A DNA stretch of 64,000 bases from Pseudomonas frederiksbergensis (GCF_003732275.1 NZ_MOBM01000038.1:772679-836678); one strand, 5' to 3'. Positions 7,488 to 16,110 are shown, counted from the stretch's first letter. Made by a program: numbers and translations. The notes: generated by a model from the sequence alone, not told the origin.

Positions 7488-9314
7488 TCAAAGTGACTTC
7501 AAGTAGTCGAGAAGCTGTGACCTTTGGATATCACTAAGACTGCCCACGCCATAGTCATGGCCGGCGTTGCTGTTGCCCTCAAGCTTGGTGTCGAAAAGAA
7601 ACCAATTCTTGTCCGATTTCTCGGTCTTGAATCCCACCTTTTGATTATCGAATTCATGGGTCCCTGTATAAAAACTCGAGGGACGCTGACGGGGTGGCAG
7701 GAGAAGGTCGTTCAGGGTCGGAACAGAGCCGTTATGCAAGTAAGGCGCTGTGGCCCAAATGCCGGTGAGGGGTCTTGCTTTATAGGCGAGAAGAGCGACC
7801 TTTGGGCTGGCACGGTAACAGTTGTATAGCCGTAACGCTTTCTCATCAACACTACTGAACAAGGCACGGTCTTTGAATCCCGGGACTTTTACAGGTTGAG
7901 GCTCTATGCCAAGCAATCCATCGAAAACCAGCTCGGCGACATCGCGTCCTTTGCCAAGTAATGTCTCCAGGACGGTCACACCCAGCATGTTGTAGAGAAG
8001 CTCATTTGACTGAATGGGCTCTTTTGTTTTATCGGCTTTAAGATAACCCGCTAACACTCCAGCATCCGCTTTAAATTGATAGGCATTGCACGCCATCCAG
8101 GGGTCCGTGCTAATGGTCCTGTCATTTGGGCCCCGAGGATTTAAATGTTCATTCGCAGCAATTGGAACCATGACCGCTTTGATTGGCGTGGTGAGATCGT
8201 TTCTCTCAAGGGGTGCATGGCAGCCTGCACAATTGTCCGTAAATAATTTGGCACCTGATGTGAGGTCTTTTGGCAGCGCCCCGGGCCACCGCGGAGGCTT
8301 CAGGCTATAAAGAGAATGTTCTAAAACCACCAGATTTTTCACGTTCACACTGGAGACAAATCCTGGCTTGGCCGGATTTTCTTTAACCGGTCGAATATCG
8401 GCGTACACGCCGATAGCCTCTCCAGCATTACGCCCCAGACCTCCAACATCGAGGCCGTCGCCGCCTGGTATTAACGGGTTGATTTCTGATTTACTGACCA
8501 TTCCGTTCCATTGGAGGACGTTGTGTTGATGTGTATTCCAAAGAAATGGATAACTCACCGGAGCATCAGAGGGGTTAGGGGTAGGCGGGTTCGCTTGGGT
8601 GACTTGACTGATCTTGTTGAGAATGTGGCCCACTGCATCAAGGCGACCTGGGCCATATTGCAGATCGGTGGCGTTCAGTGTCTCGTTTTGTGCATAAAAC
8701 GCATTCAAGCTTTCCAGGGATTTTTTCAGCCGTTGGCGATTCCCGTCCGACAGGTCATCCTCCAGGACATTCTTTGCAAAGCGTTCAAATTTTTCAGGGT
8801 CGGAAGCCGTTGTGGTTAAAGCCGCTCTCAACGCTTTAAAGAAATTTTGAAAGTCGGCGTTGGTTGGCCCGCCATTGATGACAAGATTCTGTCCTTCAAA
8901 ATTGATTTGAGCCGTGTGACAAGCAGAGCAGTTCATCCCCACCCACGGCTCTTGCGTCCCTTGTCCAAAAAACCAACGGAGTTTGGTGAAAGACAGCTTG
9001 CTGTCGTGGCTATCATCCAAAACGAAACCCATCGGCAACGTAAGACGCTTACCTTTATAAGACGGATTATAAGGCGTGTAACCGTAGGCTGAGATCGTGT
9101 TGTCACTCATGAATTTCTCCTCTGAAGTGGGCTCTTCCAATGCAAGCGCCCAGGAGAGAGGGAGAATTCTCGATCCTTGTGAAAGGTCATGCCAATTGGA
9201 GAGGGTGGTGTCATTCCATCCCTGATCCAGAATGTCGGCAGCCTGAGTCATTGAATTGCAGCCGAAAAACAACAATGCAGCGCAGGCAAACGGGGGGGCT
9301 TTTAATTTGTTCAT
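7488..9314 (-). CDS. RoxA-like diheme c-type cytochrome lipoprotein
   Basis: A 608-residue exported protein. The N-terminus is a signal sequence ending in LLFFGC, a plausible lipobox (Cys19). Two heme c sites are visible, CSACH at 129-133 and CAGCH at 362-366. Family-like segments include YGPGRLDAVGHILNKI, LGRNAGEAIGVY and the C-terminal APYLHNGSVPTL. This pattern resembles the rubber oxygenase RoxA/RoxB family and its many uncharacterised homologues near bacterial cytochrome c peroxidases. Polyisoprene cleavage cannot be claimed. ATG 9314 has GAAGGGA upstream. Base composition is lower in GC than the flanks. It is divergent from the isonitrile operon. Confidence 0.75.
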   Translation of the reverse strand: MNKLKAPPFACAALLFFGCNSMTQAADILDQGWNDTTLSNWHDLSQGSRILPLSWALALEEPTSEEKFMSDNTISAYGYTPYNPSYKGKRLTLPMGFVLDDSHDSKLSFTKLRWFFGQGTQEPWVGMNCSACHTAQINFEGQNLVINGGPTNADFQNFFKALRAALTTTASDPEKFERFAKNVLEDDLSDGNRQRLKKSLESLNAFYAQNETLNATDLQYGPGRLDAVGHILNKISQVTQANPPTPNPSDAPVSYPFLWNTHQHNVLQWNGMVSKSEINPLIPGGDGLDVGGLGRNAGEAIGVYADIRPVKENPAKPGFVSSVNVKNLVVLEHSLYSLKPPRWPGALPKDLTSGAKLFTDNCAGCHAPLERNDLTTPIKAVMVPIAANEHLNPRGPNDRTISTDPWMACNAYQFKADAGVLAGYLKADKTKEPIQSNELLYNMLGVTVLETLLGKGRDVAELVFDGLLGIEPQPVKVPGFKDRALFSSVDEKALRLYNCYRASPKVALLAYKARPLTGIWATAPYLHNGSVPTLNDLLLPPRQRPSSFYTGTHEFDNQKVGFKTEKSDKNWFLFDTKLEGNSNAGHDYGVGSLSDIQRSQLLDYLKSL

Positions 9315-9587
9315 CAGATTCCCTTCTATTTGTAATTTCCTATTGGGACCCATCACGTTGGTAGCCAAAAGCTACCAGTGATGAGTGTAGCCACGAAAAA
9401 ACACAGTTCTTTAATTTTTGTTCTATGGCATTCGCATCGAGCCCCTCGACCACAAACCAGACCGCAATATTCCTGATTGCCACGATTGACAGCCCTAACG
9501 ACTTGTAGGAATTTAGCCGCCCGCAGGTAAGGAATATCTGCTGGCGGCCAAAAAAATGGCCGTTATTCACCACACAAGGGATTGTCT

Positions 9588-10583
9588 ATGCAGGGTTCAA
9601 ACACCGTTGCTCAACAGGTGTGCGGTCAGCTGGTGCACGAGCATCAGAACATCGCGCACATGAACATTGCCCAGCAAATCCTCGAATGCCTGTTTCGACG
9701 TCGTAGCCTTGCCCCGGGGCAGGATCACGAACTTTCGTTGCAGGTGCTGCAACCCCATCTGGCGAAGGTAATGCAAGCGGTCGAGAGCGGTCGCCAGATC
9801 GAAATGGTCTTGCCAGCCTTTCCCGGCAAGTCGCCCAGCCGCAAGAAAACCCTCAGCCATCTACCCGATCTTGCTGAACATCATGCAATCGACGAGTTAC
9901 ATCGCCTGTGCAATGAGATCCACGAGATCTACGCACCGGGGGCGCTGATTCATATCTGCTCCGACGGCTATGTATTCTCTGACCTGGTGCATGTTCCCGA
10001 TGCGGACGTTAAGGCCTACACCGACGCTATCCAGGACTACGCTGAACAGCACTATCCCGGCACGTTCGCCCATTTCGACCTCAGGGATGCCTATCCTCCG
10101 CTTGATTGTCTGGACGCCATGCGTGAGGAAATGATGATCGAGCACGGCCAGTCATTGGTCTTGTTGCAGCAGCGTTTCAAGGATGATCCGCACATGATGT
10201 TGATGTACTGCGGCATCCATCGCTTCCTTTCCGAGGATTACTCGGGGCTCAAGGTATTCGCCGGCATGAGTCTCAATGCGGTGAAGAAAATCGCCAAGCC
10301 TGCCTCGCAGCGGGTGATCCAGCGCAGTGAAGCCTGGAGTGCTCTGTTACAGGCGCGCTACCCGCATTGCCTGCGCCTGTCGATTCACCCGCAACTGGCG
10401 GTGTCGACGAAGATCGGTATTCGACTGGTGCCAACCAGTGACCTGTGGCGTACGCCCTGGCATTCGGTGGCGATCAAGCGACGGGGTGTGGTCACCCTCG
10501 AAAAACGCAGCAATGTCGATGAGCGCTACCACCGACTGGTGTTTCGCAAGGGGCGTCCTTGTCACTACGCCAGTGCTCAATGA
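9588..10583 (+). CDS. PvcA/DIT1-family isonitrile (isocyanide) synthase homologue
   Basis: A 331-residue stand-alone member of the DIT1/PvcA family. Family motifs are visible: LPAFPGKSPS (75-84) and CSDGYVFSDLVHV (124-136). PvcA/IsnA enzymes convert the amino group of tyrosine or tryptophan to an isonitrile using ribulose-5-phosphate as carbon donor. ATG 9588 has AAGGGA six bases upstream. Its stop overlaps the next gene's start (ATGA), implying translational coupling. Whether the substrate is Tyr, Trp or another amine is not visible. A DIT1-like role other than isonitrile formation remains possible. Confidence 0.82.
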   Translation: MQGSNTVAQQVCGQLVHEHQNIAHMNIAQQILECLFRRRSLAPGQDHELSLQVLQPHLAKVMQAVESGRQIEMVLPAFPGKSPSRKKTLSHLPDLAEHHAIDELHRLCNEIHEIYAPGALIHICSDGYVFSDLVHVPDADVKAYTDAIQDYAEQHYPGTFAHFDLRDAYPPLDCLDAMREEMMIEHGQSLVLLQQRFKDDPHMMLMYCGIHRFLSEDYSGLKVFAGMSLNAVKKIAKPASQRVIQRSEAWSALLQARYPHCLRLSIHPQLAVSTKIGIRLVPTSDLWRTPWHSVAIKRRGVVTLEKRSNVDERYHRLVFRKGRPCHYASAQ

Positions 10584-11299
10584 TGGCGTCTCGGTTGCGG
10601 GTCGAAGCCGTACTCTTCGATTTAGACGGGACCTTGGTCGACACCCTGCCTGACATCACTTGGTGCCTGAACCAGGTGTTGCTCGAACACGGTTGCCCGG
10701 CGCAGACAGCGCAAACGGTGCGGGGTTATATCGGCGGCGGGGTCACGGCGATGATCGAGCAGGTTGCCGAGCGGTTTGGCATTGCCGATGCGGTCGCTAT
10801 GCACCAGCGCTATGTGACGCTGTATCAAAACAACCTTGTGCAATTTTCCCGGCCATTCAGCGGTGTGCTTGCCTTGCTTGAAGGTTGTCGCCAGTTACAA
10901 GTGCCGCTGGCAATCGTGACCAACAAGACCGAGGAAATGGCCCTGCAAGTAGCCGATGCGCTGCTTCCACAAAATACCTTCGGGACGATTCTGGGGCATC
11001 GCGCGGGCAGGGCGCTCAAACCTCAGCCGGATGTGGCATGGGAAGCCGCCCGGCGATTGTCGGTTGATCCGCAACGCTGTTTGTTCGTCGGTGACACCGA
11101 GATCGATTTGAAGACCGCGCGTGCTGCAGGCATGTACTCGGCGGCGGTCACTTGGGGGTATGGCCTGCCCCCAATATTGCGGGCCCAGGCCCCGAACTTC
11201 TGCTGCGAACAGCCGGCCGGGTTGCTGCGCATTCTGCAGCAAGTCTGCGGTACCGCGCCTGCATTCACCGAGCATGGCGACACGGTTAAATCCTATTGA
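10580..11299 (+). CDS. HAD-superfamily phosphatase, phosphoglycolate phosphatase-like
   Basis: A 239-residue HAD hydrolase with all four motifs: LFDLDGTLVD (nucleophile Asp14, acid Asp16), VTNK, the Lys in ALKPQPD, and FVGDTEIDLKTARAAG. It overlaps the preceding synthase by four bases and precedes the fusion gene by 27 bp, so it belongs to the same transcript. Housekeeping Gph clears 2-phosphoglycolate. Here the position between two isonitrile synthase domains suggests action on a phosphorylated intermediate or by-product of the ribulose-5-phosphate-dependent reaction; this is inference. Confidence 0.85.
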   Translation: MMASRLRVEAVLFDLDGTLVDTLPDITWCLNQVLLEHGCPAQTAQTVRGYIGGGVTAMIEQVAERFGIADAVAMHQRYVTLYQNNLVQFSRPFSGVLALLEGCRQLQVPLAIVTNKTEEMALQVADALLPQNTFGTILGHRAGRALKPQPDVAWEAARRLSVDPQRCLFVGDTEIDLKTARAAGMYSAAVTWGYGLPPILRAQAPNFCCEQPAGLLRILQQVCGTAPAFTEHGDTVKSY

Positions 11300-11326
11300 T
11301 ACACACACTCTCAAGGAACTTGTTCT

Positions 11327-13087
11327 ATGGAACATAGAGACGCATGGATCGCTGCCGTCAGCGATTTGCTCGCGGGTTATCTGCTCAAAGGCACGGATGA
11401 TTGTTTCGACACACAAGGCAGAGCGCATCTCGCGTTACGTCTGGGGCATTGCTTCGATCAGAGCCTGCCGGTGCGTCTGGTACTGCCAGGCTTTCCCTGC
11501 AAGTCGCCAAACGCCACTGACCAGACATTCGGCGTGCTGCCGGATTATGGCGAAGTCATCGCTATCGAGCGCCTCGACCAGCTCGGCCAGGCCATCGCCG
11601 CGCTGCACGCACCGGGTTGTGTGGTGTCGATCCTCAGTGACGGAACAACGTTCAATGACATCGTCGGGGTGGCCGACGACGTTCGTGAGACCTACAACCG
11701 GGCTTTGCGTGAACTGTGTACCACCCATACGATTCAGTGGGTCAGCATGGAAGACCTGTTCCCTCAGGCCCAAAGTGCCGAGTCGGTTCGCGCCTGCCTG
11801 ATCAAGCAGGCTCGTCTGCCCTGGAAAAACCTTGGGGATCTGATCGAGCAGAGCCGGCACGATGAATCCCTCAGCCAGGCGCATGATCACCTCTGCAGTC
11901 ATCTCTACAACGACCTGCGTCTGTGTCGTGAGGACGGGCAGAGCGAGGATGAGTACCTGCAGCAAATCAATTTCAAAGCCTACCAAATGATGTTTCGCGG
12001 GCAGGCATTGAATGCGGCAGTGGATCGTTTCTTCGGTGACGACATTCGATTGTCGGTCCATCAATACAGCAATGCCGGGCCCAAATTCACCTTCGGCTTG
12101 GCCGAAGGGCTGACCCGTGTCGTCAGCCCCTGGCATGCCGTGCCGGTGTGCAACATCGATGGCAGCCAGAGCCTTCGCGCACGCGCCCAAGTCGACCTCG
12201 ACCACCATGTGCTGGTCACCTGGCAAGGGCGGCCGTGGCTCTACCACCAAACAGAAAACCCGCAGGCCAAAGGCTTCGAATACGAACTGCAAAAGCTTCC
12301 GCTCTTTGGCCTGGTGGTGCGAGACCCGTTGGGGCTGGGTTTCGAACGACTGTCCACGGGCCTGTTGGAGGCACTGGTGGAAACCTTTGGTTTCGTCTGC
12401 CTCAAGGGCTGTCGCTTCGACGACCAGGACAGTTTTGCTCGCAGCTGCGAACGCTTCGGCACGCTGTACGAATGGGCCTTCGGCGCCGTGCATGTGGTCA
12501 AACCTGCGGACAAACCCCAAGGCGTGGTGCATTCGCTGGAGAAAACACCTTTGCACTGGGACCTGAACATGCTGCCCGACAGCGACGCACAGGTTCAGCG
12601 CAATCCAAAATTCTGCGCCAGCAAATTCATGCTGTATTGCAAGACAGCGCCGCAGCCGGGCGAGGGCCAGACCACCATCGTCGACAGCCGAAACGTACTG
12701 CGCAAAGTCGGGCAGCAAGTCGCCCGACAATGGCAGAACGTGAACATCACCTACTACACCAAAATGACCTACTTCGGTGGCTCCCCGCGCATGTACAGCC
12801 TGGTGGATCATCACCCCCGCAGCGGCGAACTCATCCTGCGCTACCAAGAGGGCACCGACTCGACACTGCAGACCCTGAGCCAGGCTGTGCAGGACCATGA
12901 TGAGGAGGCTCAGCAGGCGTTGTTGGAACAGGTCAACGCGCTGGTTTATGACCCGGAGTGCATGATTGCCCATCAATGGAGTGAAGGGGATTTGGTGCTG
13001 ATTGATAACTATCGGACACTGCATGGAAGGCTGCCGATGTCGGCGGCTTCGTCTTCGCGGGAGTTGTGGCGGGTGCAGGTTTACTGA
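11327..13087 (+). CDS. Fusion: PvcA-like isonitrile synthase domain plus PvcB-like Fe(II)/2-oxoglutarate dioxygenase domain
   Basis: A 586-residue two-domain protein. Residues about 1-325 are PvcA/DIT1-like (LPGFPCKSPN at 53-62, LSDGTTFNDIVGV at 103-115). Residues about 330-586 are TauD/PvcB-like, with the iron triad His410-x-Asp412 (LHWDLNM) and His566 (TLHGRLP), and Arg578 or Arg582 as candidate 2-oxoglutarate ligand. In paerucumarin and rhabduscin pathways these are separate proteins: the synthase makes the isonitrile and the oxygenase desaturates and/or decarboxylates it. The fusion implies direct handover. The same operon carries a second lone synthase, so the two may use different substrates or form a complex. 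Confidence 0.85.
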   Translation: MEHRDAWIAAVSDLLAGYLLKGTDDCFDTQGRAHLALRLGHCFDQSLPVRLVLPGFPCKSPNATDQTFGVLPDYGEVIAIERLDQLGQAIAALHAPGCVVSILSDGTTFNDIVGVADDVRETYNRALRELCTTHTIQWVSMEDLFPQAQSAESVRACLIKQARLPWKNLGDLIEQSRHDESLSQAHDHLCSHLYNDLRLCREDGQSEDEYLQQINFKAYQMMFRGQALNAAVDRFFGDDIRLSVHQYSNAGPKFTFGLAEGLTRVVSPWHAVPVCNIDGSQSLRARAQVDLDHHVLVTWQGRPWLYHQTENPQAKGFEYELQKLPLFGLVVRDPLGLGFERLSTGLLEALVETFGFVCLKGCRFDDQDSFARSCERFGTLYEWAFGAVHVVKPADKPQGVVHSLEKTPLHWDLNMLPDSDAQVQRNPKFCASKFMLYCKTAPQPGEGQTTIVDSRNVLRKVGQQVARQWQNVNITYYTKMTYFGGSPRMYSLVDHHPRSGELILRYQEGTDSTLQTLSQAVQDHDEEAQQALLEQVNALVYDPECMIAHQWSEGDLVLIDNYRTLHGRLPMSAASSSRELWRVQVY

Positions 13088-13156
13088 TCGCTGTTGTCTT
13101 GCAGGCCTTGGAGACATCGGCGGTGAAAAATCCGTTGGCAGCAATGAAGCGATTAG

Positions 13157-13182
13157 AAAACCCGCAGCAACGCGGGTTTTTT
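13157..13182 (+). terminator. Rho-independent terminator of the isonitrile operon
   Basis: AAAACCCGC-AGCAAC-GCGGGTTTTTT, 70 bp after the fusion gene stop. It is a strong stem with a T run on the + strand, and may also serve the converging small gene. Confidence 0.85.
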
Positions 13183-13197
13183 GCAGCTCAAATCTGG

Positions 13198-13491
13198 TTA
13201 CTGGCCCATAGGTGCATCAAACCCACGCTGCTCAATCACCCGAAACACATCGCTCACATCCTGGACCATGATCCGGGCGATGTTGGTGACGGTGTTGATG
13301 TCGTGCTCGGCGTAGTCCGGCAGGCTGGTGCAGGCCATGAGGTTGAGGTATTTGAGGACGGCGCTGAGGCGTTCGCTGAGGCAGTTGTGGAGTTCGCGCA
13401 GTGGGGCGTCGGCGTCGATGAGGAGGACGGGATGGTCGGTGGCGAAGTGGGACATTGGGGCGTAATGGCGGAGCGGGGTATTCGTGCTCAT
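13198..13491 (-). CDS. Small protein of unknown function (DUF3077/DUF6124-like)
   Basis: A 97-residue acidic, soluble-looking protein with no signal peptide. The sequence is mostly helical (LRELHNCLSERLSAVLKYLN, then INTVTNIARIMVQDVSDVF). It recalls the small paralogous proteins annotated DUF3077/DUF6124 in Pseudomonas, but the family call is tentative. The start ATG 13491 has GAGGAAGA well spaced. That ribosome binding site is the 3' partner of an 11-base complementary element in the upstream leader (see 13501-13750), so translation may be controlled by RNA folding. Confidence 0.7.
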   Translation of the reverse strand: MSTNTPLRHYAPMSHFATDHPVLLIDADAPLRELHNCLSERLSAVLKYLNLMACTSLPDYAEHDINTVTNIARIMVQDVSDVFRVIEQRGFDAPMGQ

Positions 13492-13500
13492 AAGTAAATC

Positions 13501-13750
13501 TTCCTCGTATCTGTAAGAAGAGCTACTGCCGTTCGCTGCGAAACGAATGGGTGGTAGCTATGTGCGGGTTCGCAGACCGAGGATACGAGGAACCCGGCAG
13601 ACCAGAAGGTCTCCCACACACAGCCACCATAAAACGGAGTACGGGCGCGTTTGTGCGACCGTTGCTGGTTATGGGGTGCAAGGTTACTACACGTATCGTC
13701 AGGGCTGCGAAACCCTATCGCTAAATGCGGTCAGCGACAGACCCACTCTA
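13501..13750 (-). promoter_or_regulatory. Structured 5' leader with candidate SD-sequestering helix
   Basis: On the minus strand the leader contains TTCCTCGTATC (complement of 13582-13592), exactly complementary to GATACGAGGAA (complement of 13501-13511), which includes the Shine-Dalgarno site of the gene at 13491. A long hairpin (AGCTAC/GTAGCT arms, 13521-13558) lies between them. A competing stem pairs CGGGTTC (13565-13571) with GAACCCG (13590-13596) and overlaps the anti-SD. A further AGACC-AGAA-GGTCT hairpin lies at 13599-13612. Two mutually exclusive folds, one hiding the SD, are a riboswitch- or thermosensor-like layout. I recall similar leaders before related small genes in other Pseudomonas; this needs checking. 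Confidence 0.6.
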
Positions 13751-13798
13751 GTCAGCGACTTTGATAGCCGCAACCGGGCTGTAGGACCACGCGCGGTC

Positions 13799-13934
13799 AC
13801 TGTGGCGAGGGGGCTTGCCCCCGTTCGGTGGCGCAGCCGCCGCAAAACCGGGCGTTGCGGTGTGTCTGAGGAAACGGGCTAGCAGGATTGGGGGCTGCTT
13901 CGCATCCCAGCGGGAGCAAGCTCCCTCGCCACAA
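13799..13934. repeat. Inverted REP pair, CTGTGGCGAGGGGGCTTGC type
   Basis: The left unit is TGTGGCGAGGGGGCTTGCCC. The right unit, GGGAGCAAGCTCCCTCGCCA, is its imperfect reverse complement. It is a second REP class in this window, repeated at 50759. It occupies part of the 13492-14305 gap; the rest from 13935 shows no convincing gene. Confidence 0.88.
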
Positions 13935-14305
13935 ACGGTTATTTCCTACGAGATTCTCAGACTTCAAAATCCTGGCCGCACGCTCATTGAACGATCAGGC
14001 TCGGGATTTTCGGCGGTGAGGACGCTTGCTTCCGTTCAGCGCCGCCACCGTCGTAGACTGAAAGCCGACGGGAATTCAAGGATGGAACGCGCCCATGATC
14101 GAAATCGGCAACCGCAACAACGCCCCAACGCCACAGCACAAAACCCAGGACATTTACCTCTTCCACATCGACCTTTCCCGGCCGGATACGCCTTTTTGTT
14201 TCGAGCAGTCCATCGGTGGCGCTCATTACGAAGAGGGTTGCAGTTTGGTTCAAACGCAACATTCATTTCAGCGGCCGTTACGGCGTTTAACCCGAGGAGA
14301 ATCCC

Positions 14306-14728
14306 ATGACCCAGACACTGGAACGCGCCATTGCCATCGCCGCGGCGGCGCACGAGGGGCAGTTGGACAAGGGCGGTGCGCCTTACATCCTGCATCCGCT
14401 GAAAGTCATGCTACGGGTGAACACGCTGGAAGAGCGCATCGTCGCGGTGCTGCATGACGTGGTCGAGGATTGCGGCATCAGCTTCGACGATCTGCGTAAC
14501 GAAGGCTTCAGCGAAACGGTGCTGATGGCAATTGCGTCGGTGACCAAGGTACCGGACGAGTCCTACGAGGCGTTCGTCGAGCGCGCGGCGCAGAACCCGA
14601 TCGGGCGGGTGGTAAAGCTGGCGGATCTGGAAGAGAACAGCGACTTGTCGCGGATTGCCCAGCCGTCCTGGGAGGATCTGGAGCGCGTTGAGAAGTATCG
14701 GCGGGCGATGGGGGTGTTGCGTTCGTAG
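14306..14728 (+). CDS. HD-domain protein, RelA/SpoT-type (p)ppGpp hydrolase-like
   Basis: A 140-residue single HD domain resembling the hydrolase part of RelA/SpoT and small alarmone hydrolases. It has AHEGQ near the start, GGAPYILHPLKV, the metal-binding HDVVED and the later VKLADLEENSDL segment. No synthetase or TGS domain follows. Small stand-alone members may hydrolyse (p)ppGpp or other nucleotides; the substrate here is unproven. ATG 14306 has GAGGAG at good spacing. It appears monocistronic. Confidence 0.82.
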   Translation: MTQTLERAIAIAAAAHEGQLDKGGAPYILHPLKVMLRVNTLEERIVAVLHDVVEDCGISFDDLRNEGFSETVLMAIASVTKVPDESYEAFVERAAQNPIGRVVKLADLEENSDLSRIAQPSWEDLERVEKYRRAMGVLRS

Positions 14729-14905
14729 AGTGGAATTCCGGATTTACTGCGTGCTCATGCTTACAGTGGCCCCATGTCTAGCGCCCGCACGGCGATGATA
14801 CCGGGCACGATATCAGCAATCATGACCTGCGCGAGCAGTGTGAATCCATGACGCGCTGATTAAATGGCTCTGCGGGCGAACCCATAGCCTTGATCGCAAT
14901 AAATT

Positions 14906-14939
14906 AAAATCCGATGCCTGAACGGACATCGGATTTTTT
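14906..14939 (+). terminator. Rho-independent terminator
   Basis: AAAATCCGATG and CATCGGATTTTTT flank a ten-base loop. It is strong and T-rich on the + strand, 180 bp after the HD gene and ahead of the hydroxyproline operon promoter. The 14729-15264 gap otherwise shows only that promoter and no gene. Confidence 0.85.
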
Positions 14940-15143
14940 ATGCGCATCAATCGGGCGAAACCTTCACCTACGCGCTGCTAACAAGCTTCCCACTCGATAA
15001 CCGGCGCTCGTAGGCGCTGTCCCGGCTGGACGCCTGAGCCTCACCCCTTTCTGAAACCGTACAGCAAACCGCGTGACGGTTTCGACCCTTGAGCGGTCAT
15101 CCGACCGCTCAGTCACTTTCCTGAAAAAATCTCCGGAAGCCTG

Positions 15144-15192
15144 TTGACAGCTCAATTCGTTCAAAACTAATCTGCATACAGCGCTGCATACA
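15144..15192 (+). promoter_or_regulatory. Promoter with direct-repeat operator for the hydroxyproline operon
   Basis: TTGACA (15144-15149), an 18-bp spacer, TAATCT (15168-15173). TGCATACA occurs twice 12 bp apart (15173-15180 and 15185-15192), starting at the -10 end and flanking a CAGCGCTG palindrome. That arrangement suits a repressor such as the GntR protein encoded at the other end of the cluster; this link is inference. Confidence 0.5.
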
Positions 15193-15264
15193 TGACAGCG
15201 CACATCGTTACACGCTTGTACCTTTCTGCCCAAGAACAACTACATATCGGTGAGGTTCAAAAAA

Positions 15265-16110
15265 ATGGCTCGGTTATTCTCTCGCTCCGTCCGCAACATG
15301 CTCGTCTGTGCAGCCGCTATCGGTGCGCTACTGAGCCAGGCTCCAGCGCACGCCGCTGATCCGTCACTTTGGCAAGGCGTGCAAAAAGCCGGCGTGCTGC
15401 GTTGCGGCGCTGCCGTCGCGGCGCCCTATGTGATGCGTGATGCCCGTTCGGGTCAGTACAGCGGTTACTTCGTGGATTTGTGCCGGGACTTCGGCGAGAA
15501 GGTGCTCAAGGTCAAGGTGGAGTTCGTTGACACCAATTGGGACAATCTGGTCGCGGGCCTGCAAGGCGGGAAATGGGATCTGGCGATGGCGTTGAATCAG
15601 ACCCCGGAACGCGCCATGGCCGTCAGTTTCTCGGTCCCGGCGACTGACTACCAGATCTCGTTGCTCACCCATAAAGACAATCCCAAACTCGCCACGGCGG
15701 GCAATGCAATCGCGGACTATGACAAGCCGGGCGTGTCGTTCGCGGTGATGTCTGGCACTGCCGCCGACAAGGCGATCAGCGCGGTGGTGAAGAATGGCAC
15801 GGTCATGCGTTTGCCCGGGATGGACGAGACGCGACTGGCAGTGATGTCCCGTCGGGCCGACGTCCTGGTCGACGCCAGTGACACCAACCATTTGTTCGCC
15901 GTCGCCAACCCGGACTGGACCAAGGAAATACTGCCGGCCCCGGCATTGGCGAAGCAGGGCGTAGCGTTCGGGCTGAGCCGTGACGCGTCACCATCAGACC
16001 TGCAAGTGCTGAACATTTACCTCACCCAGCGTCGCGAGACAGGCGAGATTGCCGCCCTGGTCGACAAGGCTTCCGTCCTCGCGAACGCCGACGAAAAAAC
16101 ATCCAAGTAA
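15265..16110 (+). CDS. Periplasmic amino-acid-binding protein of an ABC importer
   Basis: A 281-residue family 3 extracellular solute-binding protein. It has an N-terminal signal peptide (SRSVRNMLVCAAAIGALL, cleavage after AHA), then GVLRCGAAVAAPYVM, YSGYFVDLCRDFGEKVL and WDLAMALNQTPERA, all typical of polar amino-acid binders. ATG 15265 has GTGAGG nine bases upstream; the GTG at 15250 is less likely. It heads a run of nine same-strand genes with transporter and hydroxyproline enzymes, so hydroxyproline (3- or 4-) is the likely ligand. Confidence 0.88.
   Translation: MARLFSRSVRNMLVCAAAIGALLSQAPAHAADPSLWQGVQKAGVLRCGAAVAAPYVMRDARSGQYSGYFVDLCRDFGEKVLKVKVEFVDTNWDNLVAGLQGGKWDLAMALNQTPERAMAVSFSVPATDYQISLLTHKDNPKLATAGNAIADYDKPGVSFAVMSGTAADKAISAVVKNGTVMRLPGMDETRLAVMSRRADVLVDASDTNHLFAVANPDWTKEILPAPALAKQGVAFGLSRDASPSDLQVLNIYLTQRRETGEIAALVDKASVLANADEKTSK

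Noticed and set aside
9547-9566. GGCC-AAAAAAAT-GGCC as a terminator before the isonitrile operon
   Set aside because: The stem is only four bases with an A-rich loop and no T run.
11435-13144. 569-codon open frame antisense to the synthase-dioxygenase fusion
   Set aside because: The sense strand has two intact enzyme domains with catalytic motifs; the antisense frame has none and no ribosome binding site.
14095-14305. Possible small gene just before the HD-domain gene (MIEIGNRNNAPTPQ...)
   Set aside because: Spacing to a weak GGA box is poor, no homology is recognised, and the frame continues out of register into the HD gene.
14850-14880. Mini-frame MTCASSVNP ahead of the terminator at 14906, as a third attenuator
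   Set aside because: No alternative pairing with the terminator was found, and the next gene has its own promoter 200 bp further on.
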